Shown one piece after another: positions 11,716 to 23,430 of a DNA stretch of 64,000 nt (the first letter of the stretch is position 1; each line of letters begins with the position of its first letter). Source of the stretch: Trichobilharzia regenti (Eukaryota; Platyhelminthes; Trematoda; Strigeidida; Schistosomatidae); the NCBI GenBank assembly GCA_944472135.2, contig OX235270.1, forward strand, positions 122,279,842-122,343,841, in the 5' to 3' direction. The notes under the pieces are model-generated. The model worked only from the letters and a program-made list of their open reading frames with translations, was not told the origin of the DNA and searched no databases. The translations under genes and the position numbers were made by a program.

Positions 11716-12294
11716 TATTAACACTGACACTGCAGAAAGTTGGTTTTCTGTCATTTCTTATTTAATACTTATTGTAAACAAATGAAATTTAATCAAGTGA
11801 AGAGAATTTTCGGTGTCTTGATAGCATTTAATCTTTCAGGAATCACTCAGTAAACAAGGTACGACATATGCTTATAAAGTAGCTTAGGTCATAAATCGTT
11901 ATAAATTTGAAGAATCACTGTCAGTGAAAAAGCATTGGATTATTATTGTTTCGTTTCGGTCTGGGATTTCGGTACAATTCACACCTACAACTGCTTTAGG
12001 GAATACAATTAAGACTTCCATGTCTTTCAGTGAGCTGTTTATCACCTAGTAGCTTGTTTATAACTTCTACTGATGAGTAACACAACATCAGAGCCCAGAA
12101 ACGTTATTAACACTTGTCTATTTTCACACCGAAGTTGGTCACTTTGGGTGACTGACTATCCGAATATTACGATTAGTGGGTGAATTACCCTGGAAACAAA
12201 GTGCAGAGAAAAAACTGTGCGATGCTCCTTTATTCAACACTTTTGACTGATATATAAATAGAATCATAGAAATTCAAGCGAACTTCCATTGTGG
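11716..12294. other. No recognisable feature
   Basis: One loose hammerhead-like string (CTGATGAG ... AGAAACGTT) near 12072-12108 does not fold convincingly. Otherwise plain AT-rich sequence. Confidence 0.4.
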
Positions 12295-12985
12295 TTGAAA
12301 TTTATTTTGATAACTCGGGGGTAGTAAGATTGTCTGTGAGAACATAAGAATTCAGCTATGTTTAGAATGGTTGACTCCACCCGAGAAGATGAGTAATTTA
12401 GAAAAAAATCTCACTACTTCATTGCACTGCATGCATTAACACACAACCACACAACGTAGTGGGTGGGAGAGGGTTAAAATGCTAAGAAGTAATATAGGTA
12501 GGTGGAGAGAGAGATTGATTACTGAATCCTGTCTGGTTCATCGAGTCTACACCCAACACATGCAACAGAAATGACTCAATGCAAATACCAGAAATATCGA
12601 AGATATTATTACCACCAGTCAGTCAAATCAGAGGAGGATAATAATTAATCTTAAATTGTATTCTATGTCAATTCAAGAACATCACAACATTCTAACAAGT
12701 TAATTATTTATTTTGACTATAAAAACACTCGTCTTATTTCCCATTTGATTGCATTTGATCAATAACACTCGTATTATTATTACTATTTCTGAATGTACAT
12801 TATCTTATATTGATTTTTATTCACATGTCTAATCAATTCCACACATGTATATAAATGAAAGAAAACAGTTGTGTGAGTGAGTGACTTGATATGATTATGA
12901 GTGGGAATAATTTGGGCTCGAAACGTCATCAGTTAATATTACTGTATAACACTATGTGATTTATCAAAACAAAAATCTTATGTGT
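12295..12985 (+). mobile_element. PLE-4 3' region (end of GIY-YIG domain plus 3' UTR and terminus)
   Basis: About 690 bp that recur inverted at 28235-28875 and partly at 29140-29400 and 49430-49840. The first bases translate to the tail of a GIY-YIG domain (EHKNSAMFRMVDSTREDE), which the longer copy at 28880-29130 confirms. The element then runs through a non-coding 3' part to a terminus containing GGGCTCGAAACGTCATCAG. The 5' part is missing. Confidence 0.7.
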
Positions 12986-13339
12986 ATTGAAGTTATACTC
13001 TACCACAGTCCCCAAGTTTTATACTTATATCAAATCCCTGCAAAGCAACACGCAATACTTAATTTAAGGGACTTCATTGCATATCGTCACCAATTGTAGC
13101 GTCCCAGTCGGTCGCTATTGTGGTTTAATGACAAGTTATTCTTTTATTTGCTTTTTAAATGAAATGTCTGCATTAAAATTTCCTTTTTTGTGTACATATT
13201 ATCAGTGGCATTATATTCTTGAACTGGCTTATATTTGCTGCTTTTTTATCAGAAAATGTCGCTTGATACTGTCATCTTCACAATATACTGGATTAAAGGA
13301 GGCAGGAAGTTCAAAAGTTAAACGTGTATTACTGAATTT
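12986..13339. other. No recognisable feature
   Basis: Short spacer between PLE-4 and the RTE-A copy. The 97-codon ORF at 13077 has no recognised domain and runs into the LINE. Confidence 0.45.
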
Positions 13340-14640
13340 TCATGAGTGCCAAGAAAGTACATTGCACTAATCAAGGCACTCTATTCAAACTCACGTAGTC
13401 GTGTAAGGGCTTATGGGGAATTGTCATCTGAATTGGTAACAACCAGTGGTGTCCGACAGGGATGTCCACTTTCCCCATTTCTGTTTAACTTCATCATAGA
13501 TATGCTGATGGAAGTATCCTTAACTGAACGTAATGACTTAGGAATCGACTTGTTACCAGGGAATAATCTTATGGACTTAGAATATGCAGATGACATAGTC
13601 CTGTTAAGGGAGGATGCTGACAAAATGCAGAGTTTTCTGAACACCTTGAGCAGCAATCTCCGTATGTTTGGCATGCGATTCGCCTCTACAAAATGTAAGA
13701 TGCTGCTACAGGACTGGACCACGTCAACCCCTAACTTAGTGATAGGGAGTGAAGTGATAGAACATGTTGACCACTTCACCTACTTGGGAAGTTGTATTAG
13801 CACCAACGGACTGATTGGCGATGAAATCTCAGCACGGATCCGAAAAGCTCGAGCTGCTTTCGCTGACTTACACCACCTCTGGCGTAGGCGTGACATCCGG
13901 TTATCAATCAAGGGACGTGTGTACTGCTCATCAGTTCGCTCCGTCCTTGTCTATGGCTCTGAAACATGGCCAATACGCGTTGAAGACATGAAAAGGTTGA
14001 CTGCTTTCGATCATAGATGTCTGCGATCTCTTTCTCACGTTAGGTGGTTTCACAAGGTAAGTAATGTTGACGTTAGGCGTAGAGTGTTGGGCAAAGAGGG
14101 AAAATCAATTGACGAGGCTGTAAAGTTACATAGACTAAGATGGCTAGGTCACGTGCTGCGCATGCCTAACCACCGCCTCCCCCGACGGGCTTTGCTAGCT
14201 GATATAGGTTCAGGTTGGAAAAGAGCCAGTGGTGGCCAAACAAGAACATGGCATCAATCCATGAAATCCTTGACAGTTAAACTGAGTCAGGTAGGGAGAT
14301 GCAGACTTCCGGGTTGGGGCCCTCGGGACTCTAGGAATCAATGGTTGGAGACAATAGGTGACATGGCTCAAAATCGTTGTCAATGGCGCAGATGTATTCA
14401 GTCTCTGTAATCTTTCATATTCCTTTCTACCATTACCTATTCTGTTTCACTCTTATACTTGTCAGACTGTATTGATTCTCTTCACTCATCTTCTTGTCTA
14501 CCTCTGTGTGCTATTTGGAAGGTGGCAACTCGAACTGCTGCACTTCGGTGCCAAGTTCTATGTTGAATCCAGACAGAGACAGACAGACAGAATTTTCATG
14601 AAATTATGCTGGTATATTTTGACCTATTTATTGATCGAAT
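13340..14640 (+). mobile_element. RTE-A LINE, 5'-truncated copy
   Basis: Starts abruptly inside the RT palm and continues through the C-terminal domain to a short 3' UTR with a CAGA run (14571-14590). The same family lies in minus orientation at 1-1010. 5' truncation is usual for target-primed insertion. Confidence 0.85.
13346..14410 (+). CDS. RTE-type reverse transcriptase, C-terminal 354 codons, open
   Basis: This is the RT palm/thumb and C-terminal domain of an RTE-clade LINE, which would copy LINE RNA into the genome. Motif B reads [18 protein letters not shown] (about residues 35-52). Motif [11 protein letters not shown], is at about 13577-13606 with both aspartates intact. [12 protein letters not shown] and the RTE signature LVYGSETWP follow, then [21 protein letters not shown] near residue 270. 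No stops or shifts over 1,065 bp, so the copy is fairly young. The listed ATG is probably not a natural start, since the fragment is truncated upstream of it (fingers, motif A and endonuclease missing). It cannot be autonomous. Confidence 0.88.
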   Translation: MPRKYIALIKALYSNSRSRVRAYGELSSELVTTSGVRQGCPLSPFLFNFIIDMLMEVSLTERNDLGIDLLPGNNLMDLEYADDIVLLREDADKMQSFLNTLSSNLRMFGMRFASTKCKMLLQDWTTSTPNLVIGSEVIEHVDHFTYLGSCISTNGLIGDEISARIRKARAAFADLHHLWRRRDIRLSIKGRVYCSSVRSVLVYGSETWPIRVEDMKRLTAFDHRCLRSLSHVRWFHKVSNVDVRRRVLGKEGKSIDEAVKLHRLRWLGHVLRMPNHRLPRRALLADIGSGWKRASGGQTRTWHQSMKSLTVKLSQVGRCRLPGWGPRDSRNQWLETIGDMAQNRCQWRRCIQSL

Positions 14641-15199
14641 GAAATGCCCTAATACCCATCGGTTAAAGGTGGCGCTACTTCAATCGCCCATCACATTAGC
14701 CTCAGTAGCCATTCAGGTTATCGTAGTCAATCCTATAGGAGGTCACTGACAGCTTTGATAGCTCAATTATAATTTCTCTGGCTGCAGCATTAAGCAATAT
14801 GAGTCAGAATCTTTGAGTTGACATTGGCTGCATTGATGTTGCAGACACATTTTGTTAACAAGTATATGTTTTAAACTTGAACTTCCTATATGTAAGTTTA
14901 GAGTTTCCTGTTAACTGATATCGTGTCACATTTGAAAGCATGATACAATTATTCTGTATATAAACTTAATAATTTCTTCAGAATATATACAACTGATGAG
15001 AAGCCGATGAAATAAACGATGCCACCATCTTATTCTACACGAAACATTGTTTCTACTTTGTTGAAATTAATAAGCACAAACCCTAAGTCAATGACATTCT
15101 GCCAAAACCTTCAGCTGTCCGGCATTATTCAAAATCTTATCAGTAAACAACACAAATAAAAGTCGGATTATACAATTAGCTTTCAACGAGTTTCCTAAT
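14641..15199. other. No recognisable feature
   Basis: AT-rich spacer between two LINE copies. No ORF of note. Confidence 0.45.
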
Positions 15200-16195
15200 T
15201 GTGGTGGACTGGATTATGCGTCAGACAATGGGAAACAAGAAGACAGGGATATCCTGGACCGACGTGAAGAACCTACAAGACCTGGATTTAGCGAATGGAT
15301 GATTTATGTTTGATGTCACACAAAATCGAAGACTTACAAGCGAAAACCGACAAACTGGTCGAAGAAGCAGCTGGTGAAGACAGGACTCCAGGTGAACATA
15401 GACAAGACGGAGGTTATGAAAATAACCAACCAACAACAACAACAGCAGCAACACCCATCGCCAATCACCATCAATGGGAGGAATCTGAAAGAGGTTACTT
15501 CATTCACTTATCTAGGGAGGGAGCATTGTCTCAACTACAGACAGTCGGAACGGACGAGGATGTCAAATCGAGCGAGAATCGGGAAGGCGAGCGAGAAACA
15601 CATTCATGCATCAACCTGAGACCAATCTGGAAATCTTCGTCAATCAGCCAGCATCAACAAAAAAATTCGGTCGGATTTTTAATACAATCGTCAAGTCAGT
15701 CAGTTCTTCTATACGGATGAAAAACTTGGTGGGCGGGTCACAAAGAATATTTCCAACAGCCTGTTGCAGACCGGACTTCCATCAACAACTGCCTTCGCTG
15801 GCTCTATACTGAAGATCAGATGGCCGGGCCGGACCGGACCGGAAAGAATCACCAACCAGAAACTATGGGAAGGAACAAACAAAACAATCGCCAACCAACA
15901 AATATGCAGGAGAAAGTGGAGATGGATGGATTGGACACTCGCTCGCTGAGGAGACCGCTGGGTGACATCGCGCGCGCGTCAGGCCATTGCTCGAGTGGAA
16001 CAGGAAAGACAAGCGGCGAGTGGGACGTCAGTGCAAGGGTGACATGGAGAAGATGGTGTGAAGAGGAGTTGAAAGAGTATGGACTAAGATGGATGTAGGT
16101 GAAAAGTACAGAAGCAGAAGACAGAAGCAAGTGGAGACGTGCAGTTGAAGCCCTATATTCCACTAGGAACCAAAGGGAACAATAATAATAATTTC
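15200..16195 (+). mobile_element. RTE-B LINE 3' half, frameshifted
   Basis: Begins near the RT motif C region (the segment around 15290 reads NGWMIYV instead of the expected FADDI context) and continues through the segment LTYLGREHCLN near 15500 and the LLYGWKTW position near 15705. It then passes the RWPGRTGPERITNQKLWEG tract at about 15820 and the ICRRKWRWMDWTL tract at about 15905, to RWRRAVEALYSTRNQRE and an AATAATAATAA tail at 16185. At least three frames are needed to read it. It resembles SR2-type RTE elements of schistosomes by recognition. Confidence 0.75.
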
Positions 16196-16619
16196 AGTGA
16201 GTATTTCCTTTTTACTATAATTTAGGCGGTATAACTGTCACACTTTTCCCCTACAGCTTACTTGTCAGTTCCAAGAAGTTATAAACTCAACTCCTAAATA
16301 AAGTTTTAGCCGATGTTCATTTGAAGTTATTTATTGTATTCCGAATAATCTTCATTTCACTTTACGAGTTCTCCTTCTACATACAATTGAGGCTACTGGA
16401 ATTCACTTGTAGAAGTCAAATCTGTGTGTTCAGAAGGGATTCGTACAGTCACTTTTCTTAGGTCGACTATCATTACATGAAAATAAATAATGACAATATT
16501 CCCCTCCTCAACGCTCCAAACTTATTATTGTGCTGTCTTACCATTCTGACCACATCATCTTTAAGTGTCCATTACGTAGTCAGTTTGAACACTCATCTCT
16601 TTGTCATTTAATCCTTCTA
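16196..16619. other. No recognisable feature
   Basis: AT-rich spacer. Confidence 0.4.
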
Positions 16620-17085
16620 TTTTGCAAAAGGATGGCTAGTGAACAAAGAATACTCTTTTCGCTAACTTCATTATCAGGCTCTACAGTTATATATAAATAA
16701 TAACGAATGAATTAGTGTTATTAACAACATTAATGTTGTTCAAATATAATCGAATCTATAATATTGATGGATTACAGCTCAATAGCATCAACATGAAATA
16801 AGCTGAATGTCAGAAAAATTAGGAAAGATAATACTACAAATCTGTGAATTTATATTCTCTGCTGAAGGCCATGGCAGTAGTAGTGGCTGGACTTGCTTCT
16901 TTTGCACACAAAGCACTGACTGTTTCGGACGAATTGTGATAGCCTCTGCTGTTTGGAGCATGCAGTACCTCGATGTTTTTGGCAATTTATTTTGCACCCA
17001 GTAGATGATAGAGAAGGATTTTTTAACGGTGAATGGCTTTGTGGCCGGTTTGGACCAGATGGTCTAATATGGAACTGTTGATTTT
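16620..17085 (-). mobile_element. PLE-3 3'-terminal fragment
   Basis: The minus strand matches the 3' part of the PLE-3 copy at 42800-43230. Shared peptide tracts are LPKTSRYCMLQTAEAI and CVQKKQVQPLLLPWPS, and both run on to the terminal stretch with GAAAAGAGTATTCTTTG. Only the region after the GIY-YIG domain is present. Confidence 0.75.
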
Positions 17086-17514
17086 TCTCAAACCCACCTG
17101 CAAATATTTCTACCTATGAACTGTTACGCTAATTTTCCTGGCTAATCATCATCCCCGTGACATACTGACACTGACTAATTACTATTAACAAACTTTTCAC
17201 CACTAAAACGGTAGATTTCTGTACTGTATCACAATTATCGAATATATTAGGGAAAAGCCGAAGACTTGACTCTAATTGGGAAGCAAATATTTCTTCGTTC
17301 AGTCCTTTTGTCTTTCAACTGATTTGCTGAATTGCTTTAGTGAATTCCACGTTTATTTAATTCATAATAATTAATAATACATTATTTCGTTATAGAATTC
17401 TAGTCCTTAAGAATTAAAAAGAAGACGATAGGAAAACTTCTCAGGATATGTGAGGGGCAGAAGAAACTGCTTGCGAAACCTTCACTGATGTTGACTGAGG
17501 TGTATGGTATTGTA
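17086..17514. other. No recognisable feature
   Basis: AT-rich spacer with no ORF of note. Confidence 0.4.
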
Positions 17515-18515
17515 GTGAACAAGAGTTTCTGTCACTTTTGTTTAAACACCCATTTTCATTTATTGATATTTAATAAAACGATATAAATAATTCTGCCAAA
17601 TTCGAATTACCGACTTCTGTCTTCTCCGCGTTTATTCTCTGATTTACTGGAATTCATTGATTGAGAATTACAGTTACGAAATAGTATTGCATTTCGGCTT
17701 TGCTATGGGATTAAACAACCTTGGAAATTCTCCGAGCAATAGATCACCACAACAAATCCCTGATTACCTTGAGTGCTTTGTTGCATGGTGTTTTTAGAAG
17801 AATGTTCATTTTATCACTGTTATCGGACTAGATGCATAGAATCTATTGAAAACGCGTACATTTCCAGATAAGCCAATCTGCTTACCATGGGGGTAAGCTC
17901 CACAAACTTCTGATAGACCTCTTCCATGTTATATTTTTTTTTTGAAAAACGAGAGAGGGCGAATTTCAATAAACGTATTCCTGCTAGCACTAGACAAAAG
18001 ATTCGAGATTTCATTCTTTAGTTTTAGAAACAAGCTTCAGACGCAACTTCTCGATCGTCTAACTGATGAGATTAATATTCCAAAAAGTGAGAAAGAGCTA
18101 ATTCAAATCCCTTCATGAGCGTTCAAACTGCTAAGGTTTCATGCACTAAATATGAAGATGTTAACAGTGAATACCCAGCTCCTATTACATCACTGTCTGA
18201 TGTGATGCTGTCCAAGGTGTTCATAAAAAGAAATGCAGGTGTCATCTACTTTTGACAGATTGCAGAGAAACAGCAGAAACCGTGTTTTACCTTTGGGAAG
18301 ATTTACTTATGAAGTACCTGCGGTTTTTGGGATGATGAGTACCACAAATGTGGTAAGATTGAACACACAATGTCCGTTTGCGGATGTTCGAATGCTTTTA
18401 CTAATCAGAATTCACATGTCTGGTAAAGTGCAGTCATTGTCTTTTTCAGCATTTCATATTACTCAATTTCGCCTGATGAAAACCTTCACTAGAAGTTCTG
18501 CCCAAGTTTAACTCT
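17515..18515 (+). pseudogene. Eroded gag-type LTR element related to the 55818-57647 element
   Basis: 17515-17690 resembles the U5 half of the young LTR at 55818-56012 (matching around CGACTTCTGTCTTCTCCG). ATG 17705 opens a gag remnant: MGLNNLGNSPSN, then PDYLECFVAW, against the younger copy's DYLECFDAW. In-frame stops and indels follow. The zinc-knuckle region near 18280-18375 is recognisable but has lost cysteines. The match persists to about 18515 (TCTGGTAAAGTGCAGTCA and GATGAAAACCTTCACTAGAA). The 3' LTR was not found. It shows that this gag lineage has been present here a long time. Confidence 0.65.
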
Positions 18516-18794
18516 TTTATAATTGAGACTGAGAGTTCTCAGTCTATAACTGCTAAGAAAGATTTATGATTGCTACGTAAGCAGGCCCAGGTAAACCATA
18601 CTACCAGTTCGGTTACAGGCATCATTGGTCATAAGCTACCTCTTGAGTATGATGCTTAGCGGGGGATATTTAGGAAGAGTGACTGAATTTCAAAGCATTG
18701 ATTTGTGAAATGACACACATGTTTATTTATTCTCCCGTAGATGGACAAAATAATATGTCACGTTTTAGACAAATAGATGAATAACGCTAATTGA

Positions 18795-18870
18795 TGGATG
18801 GTGACTAGCATTTCGTCCTATCTGGGACTCATCAGCTGGATGTATCTGCATTCCCCAGTGAGTGATGATT
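18795..18870 (-). ncRNA. Hammerhead ribozyme core, Sm-alpha-like
   Basis: The minus strand reads CCAG-CTGATGA-GTCCCAGATAGGAC-GAAA-TGCTAGTCAC (about 18834 down to 18796). The core heptamer and GAAA are perfect and stem II GTCC/GGAC is perfect. CTGG about 30 nt upstream could close stem I with CCAG, giving the type III layout reported for the schistosome Sm-alpha satellite. The strand that should carry the cleavage triplet is degraded, so activity is uncertain. Confidence 0.6.
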
Positions 18871-20044
18871 TTCCCACCCAGTGCCCATAGTTTCAAATGA
18901 ATAACGTTGTTTTGTTAAGAACTGAAACAAACTGCTGCACGCTGACTTAAATAAAACCTACTCTTTGTTTGAAGTGGAGGGAGCCTCAGTAACGTTCACT
19001 ACTGTACCTGATGATGCCACTGTTCTATCATAATTCTGTCAGCTTTTATTGGAAATATCTCCTATGTATAGAAAATACATCGTTTATTACAGGGATGTAC
19101 TTTGAAAAAAGTGTTTGTTCGGACATGTGTTATATCACATGGTGCGGCTGTTGAACAAAGTACTAAACATCACATGAATCAAAGAATACATGGAATTATC
19201 AGACTTACAAGTTCCTTTCGTAATTGAAGCATGTGAAGCGTATTATCAAACAAAATGTATTCTGATGGTAAAGTTTTAAGATAACTGCTTAAAGTGTGGA
19301 AATTACCACTGAATGTTTATACTGCAGAATTTCTTGTCGACATACTAGATTTGTGGTAGAAGTGAAATTATGATAAATATCAGCTGTTGGGCAAGTGAAG
19401 TGAAAGTGAAAAATTTTTTGTCAGTAACCAGATTTCGTAAGTCATTCAGCCTATCACTAGACTTATCATTATTTCAGATACTGCTGTTGATTAGAATGCC
19501 CTAGAGACATGAATTTTAATGCTAATAATCACGCCTTAAAAGCGATAAGAATAGTAATTTTGAAGATTAGAGAATTTTTCGTTTTTGTTACAAAGAACCT
19601 CATAATTTTTGATGAAAATTTACTGATTGCCTAATTCATTTTTATGTTCTATTTGACTGACGATTTGTTGTCTGTGAAATAGTTTATATGTAAACTCGGT
19701 TTAGATTTTTTTCACGGAATGACATTGGTTAAAGAATCACTAGACACTGTTCTACTACATTTTCTGAGCTGAGCGTATCCCCTAAAAGTCTCCGTAGGAA
19801 ATGCGGCGAAGTGTTCCCAAGTGCTGTCGTCAGATGCCCCATTGATTCGAGACATACAGTGGACATTAAGGAGACTTTCAATATAATCTGCATACAAATA
19901 AAATCCTGGTTACTTCGTTTCTTAAAAGTTATTTCTGTCAAAAGATTTCGACTGAGAAAGGCAGTGTATAAATACATATATGTCCAAACCAAGTTCACTT
20001 TTAACAGTTTGAAAACATTTGGGCATTGGGTATGTGATATTCAT
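18871..20044. other. No recognisable feature
   Basis: AT-rich stretch with only short ORFs, before the PLE-2 left end. Confidence 0.45.
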
Positions 20045-20185
20045 CATAATAAAGGTTTTTGTATTTCCCAATGAATGAAAAACAAAACGATATTGTTTTT
20101 ACTGACATTTCACTATTTAGTGCTAATAAAAGCCGTGCTAATAGCTTTATCAAAGTATTATTAAACCGGAATTTACAAAATCTCA

Positions 20186-20232
<47 letters not shown>

Positions 20233-20399
20233 ACAAAGAGTTAAGGGGTGAGAAAATAGGCAAGTTAGGTCAACTTAAAAGGACATATTGAAACTCACTG
20301 TGATAATGAACAGAACGGATTGTGAAAAGAAGACGAATAAGCACCTATCTGAAGAGCCGTACTTATTGAAGAGAAGAAGAAATCCGCCGAATTCAACAA

Positions 20400-21952
20400 A
20401 ATGAAACTAAATACAAACAGACTCCTTCAAGAAATGGAATCCCAAATTGGAAATTCTCTCTGGTTTAAGCTAAAACCAAAATCTTATGTACCTTCAAGAT
20501 TCTACGGTCAACCAAAGATACATTAACCCACAGTTCCATTAAGACCAGTAATAGATTTCACCAACTCACCGACATATAACCTATCTAAATACTTACTCTC
20601 GATACTACAACCACTACAAAAGGACACTCAAAATATTGTAAGAAATTCATATGATTTCAAATCGCAAACAGAACACCGAGAAATTGATCAAGAAGACATT
20701 ATGGTAAGCTATGATATTAACTCATTATATACTAGCATCCCTATTACCGAAAGTTTTGATATCATTTCCAGTCTAATATAATCAGATATAGCGCTATCAC
20801 AAAGGTGTCCACTGGACACCAGTGAAATAATTAAGAGCTTAAAATTCTGTCTAGAAAGTAATTATTTTACATTTAAAGGTAGTTTATATAGACAGACAAA
20901 TGGTTTTGCTATGGGTTCATCAGTCTTTCCAACAGTCGCCGACCTTTTCATGAATAAATTCGAAAATAACATCTTTCCAAGCATACTCACTCCTAAAATA
21001 TGGTTAAGGTATGTGGATGGTACTTTTGTAGTATTAAAACGAGATCTACAAATTCATTCCTGGAGAAAATAAACTGTGTACCTCCCAGAATCCAGTTCAC
21101 TTCGGAAGCAGAATCAGACGTCGGTGATCTACCGTTTCTAGACTACCTAGTTAAGAGGAGGGAAAACGGACATTTTAGTATATCCATATTCAGGAAGAAA
21201 ACCCACTCCAATAATTATTTAAACTTCAAATCATCACACCCCATCAGTGCAAAGATTTCAGTTGTTTCAAGTCTTCTTAGATGAGCACACTCTTTGATAA
21301 CGCATGAGCAAGAAAAAGAAGAAGAAATATCAAACGTTACTGAAACTCCCAAGCAAAACAACTACCCAAGGAACTTCCTCAGCAAAATCAACACAGGCAT
21401 TAAGCATGGCCGAAAACGCATTCCGAAAACATGGACATCAACAGTCGTCATTCCATATAGAGCGGAGACGTCAGACGATATCAGAAGAGTACTCAATCAA
21501 CTCGACAATAGGGTTTTCTTCAAAACATCAGACACACTTCAAAGCAACCTTGTCCATGTAAAAGACCAAGTCCCGAAAGATTCTCTATTTAATTGTGTCT
21601 ATAAAATAAAAAGCTTGGAATGTGATGCGATATACATCGGACAGACATCTCGAGAAATCAAAATCAGAAGAAATGAACATCGTAGAGCATCTATTCGACC
21701 ACCGAGAAATCCGGTTGAACTAGAAAAACTTGAAAAATCATCAGCCATAGCTTGTCTATAGAATCAGGCCACAAAATTCATATAATCCAGAAAAACTTCA
21801 GAAATCACAAAGAACGTCTAGTATCAGAAGCACTTCATATCAAGTGGAATCCAAATTGTCTGAACAGGAATGATGGGCTAAAACAGAATCTGACATGGTT
21901 ACAACACCTCCCTCCCCTCCCTAACGAAGTGACAAAATTAACACGAATGTGA
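20400..21952 (+). pseudogene. PLE-2 reverse transcriptase plus GIY-YIG endonuclease, broken
   Basis: N-terminal RT: PSRFYGQPKIH followed by a premature TAA (20525), then VPLRPVIDFTNSP and MVSYDINSLYTSIPI (motif A with its aspartate intact) near 20700-20750. RQTNGFAMGSSVFPTVADLF (motif B) lies at about 20895-20950. Motif C reads RYVDGTFVV at 21004-21030, so the second catalytic aspartate has become glycine. Further frameshifts occur near 21040 and 21285. The C-terminal GIY-YIG domain is well preserved: CDAIYIGQTSREIKIRRNEH at about 21622-21680. It clearly belongs to the PLE class and is inactive. Confidence 0.85.
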
Positions 21953-22284
21953 TAAGCAAGTTCACTATACAAACACACACTACTTTTATAATGTCACACA
22001 CTGATCAAATCTAACAATCTACACTTGGTTTTGTTATCTTCACTAATTGATCAACTTGACAACGAAAAATGCCCCCAGACAGACGAACGATGATCAAGTT
22101 ACTAAACTTTGTTTTGATATCAGAACAGATGTACTATTACCTTTGATATTTGGTTTAGTGATCTTCATTGTTATTTTGACTTTCAACATGTCCTTTTAAG
22201 TTGACCTAACTTGCCTATTTTCTCACCCCTTAACTCTTTGTTTATATATATATATGTTAAAACAATTAGTCCCTTTGATAAATT

Positions 22285-22705
22285 TGAACAAGGCATTAAG
22301 AAGACAAATTTCGCGAGATGATATCATTTCGTAGTTTCTTTACAACCGCTTTACAACTAACATGGTTAACTATGATAAAATAAAGTTCATGACAATTACT
22401 CAGTTAAATAAAAACAAAAGTACATACTAATGACCAATCATATTAAGATAGGTCATGCAGTCCAGGGTAGGCGAAGATTGAAGTCTATTGATTTTTGTAC
22501 ACACAGTTTAGGCTGTATGTGATTAATCCAAAGTGCTTCCATCACCTTCAATAACCTTGAATTAGAGTTATGTTTTTATTTAACTGAGTAATTTTCATGA
22601 ACTTTATTTTATCATTGTTAACCATGTTAGTTGTAAAGCGGTTGTAAAGAAACTACGAAATGATATCATCTCGCGAAATTTGTCTTCTTAATGCCTTGTT
22701 CAAAT
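22285..22705 (-). mobile_element. Fold-back deletion derivative of PLE-1
   Basis: Two arms of about 135 bp, 22285-22410 and 22570-22705, are nearly perfect inverted copies of each other and of the PLE-1 ends (GACAAATTTCGCGAGATGAT ... TTAACTGAGTAATTTTCAT). About 150 bp of PLE-1 3' UTR lie between them in minus orientation. The coding region is missing. The unit lies inside the TA tract of PLE-2, so it inserted later. It is non-autonomous and would need PLE-1 proteins in trans. Confidence 0.8.
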
Positions 22706-22860
22706 ATATATATATATATATGCTGAGATTTTGTAAATTCCGATTTAATAATACTTTGAGAAAGCTATTAGCATGACTTTTATTAGCATTAAATAGCGAA
22801 ACGTCACTAAAAATAATATCGTTTTGTTTTCATTCATTGGGAAATATAAAAACCTTTATT

Positions 22861-23194
22861 ATAGTGTATAAATTCAGTTTTTTGTTCGATCTTGGATTCG
22901 TTCTCCAGTCACTCCTTGTTTCTAAATCAAATGTGAACTCTGCCAACCAACTGTCCCCCACTGCTTTCCATAACTCGACATCACTGTGAGAAAAGTATCC
23001 TCAGAAATTTTTAAAAAACTTTTATTTTGATACTGTTTAGGTTGTACGAAGCTGAATAGAATTCATGAAATGAAAAGAGTGTGTATTATCCTGCAAATAT
23101 TTTCTTTCCTTTTTTGTTTCATCAAAGTTTGGAACATTTCAGAAGCGTTAAATAAAATATTCATCAAAGATTAAACTTAGGGTATTGAGGTTTT
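22861..23194. other. No recognisable feature
   Basis: AT-rich spacer with no ORF of note. Confidence 0.4.
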
Positions 23195-23430
23195 GAGGTG
23201 AGAAGTATGTGTACAGAAAACAAAACAGACTTCAACCCTTGCCTATCATTGACCACCTGACTGACTGAAATATGACTGGTTGTTAGTATATACTTTTTTA
23301 TATAACTGAGTAATTGCTCATACATTGTATTTTATTATTGTGAATCGTGCTAGTAACAAGGCGATCATAATGAAATTACGAAATGATATCGTCTGACTAT
23401 GTTTGTCTTCTTAATGACTTATTATGGGCT
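23195..23430 (+). mobile_element. PLE-1 3'-end fragment, diverged
   Basis: Matches the PLE-1 3' UTR and right end at 8510-8656 and 8980-9070. CAGACTTCAACCCTTGCCTA matches PLE-1 CTTCAATCTTCGCCTAGCAT, then come a GAGTAATTG tract and TTTGTCTTCTTAATGAC. Diverged and indel-rich. Confidence 0.65.

Larger units (their letters stand above)
20045..22860 (+). mobile_element. PLE-2: Penelope-like element with inverted ends in TA tracts, carrying a nested insertion
   Basis: Outer end repeats (20045-20188 forward, 22710-22860 inverted) share the stretch from TTTGTATTTCCCAATGAATG to AAATCTCAGCATA. Next inside are TA runs (20188-20226; 22243-22255 and 22707-22722). Inner inverted repeats follow: 20234-20286 and 22187-22239 are near-perfect reverse complements over about 53 bp. 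The broken RT/GIY-YIG coding region lies between them. The right TA tract is split by the PLE-1 derivative at 22285-22705. Another terminal piece of PLE-2 is at 25046-25375. Confidence 0.8.

Noticed and set aside
12068..12110. Hammerhead-like CTGATGAG ... GAAACGTT
   Set aside because: Spacing between core and GAAA is long, no stem II or stem I pairs were found, and no other copy exists in the window.
14990..15020. CTGATGAGAAGCCGATGAAA as a ribozyme core
   Set aside because: GAAA follows without a stem II or a cleavage strand; chance match.
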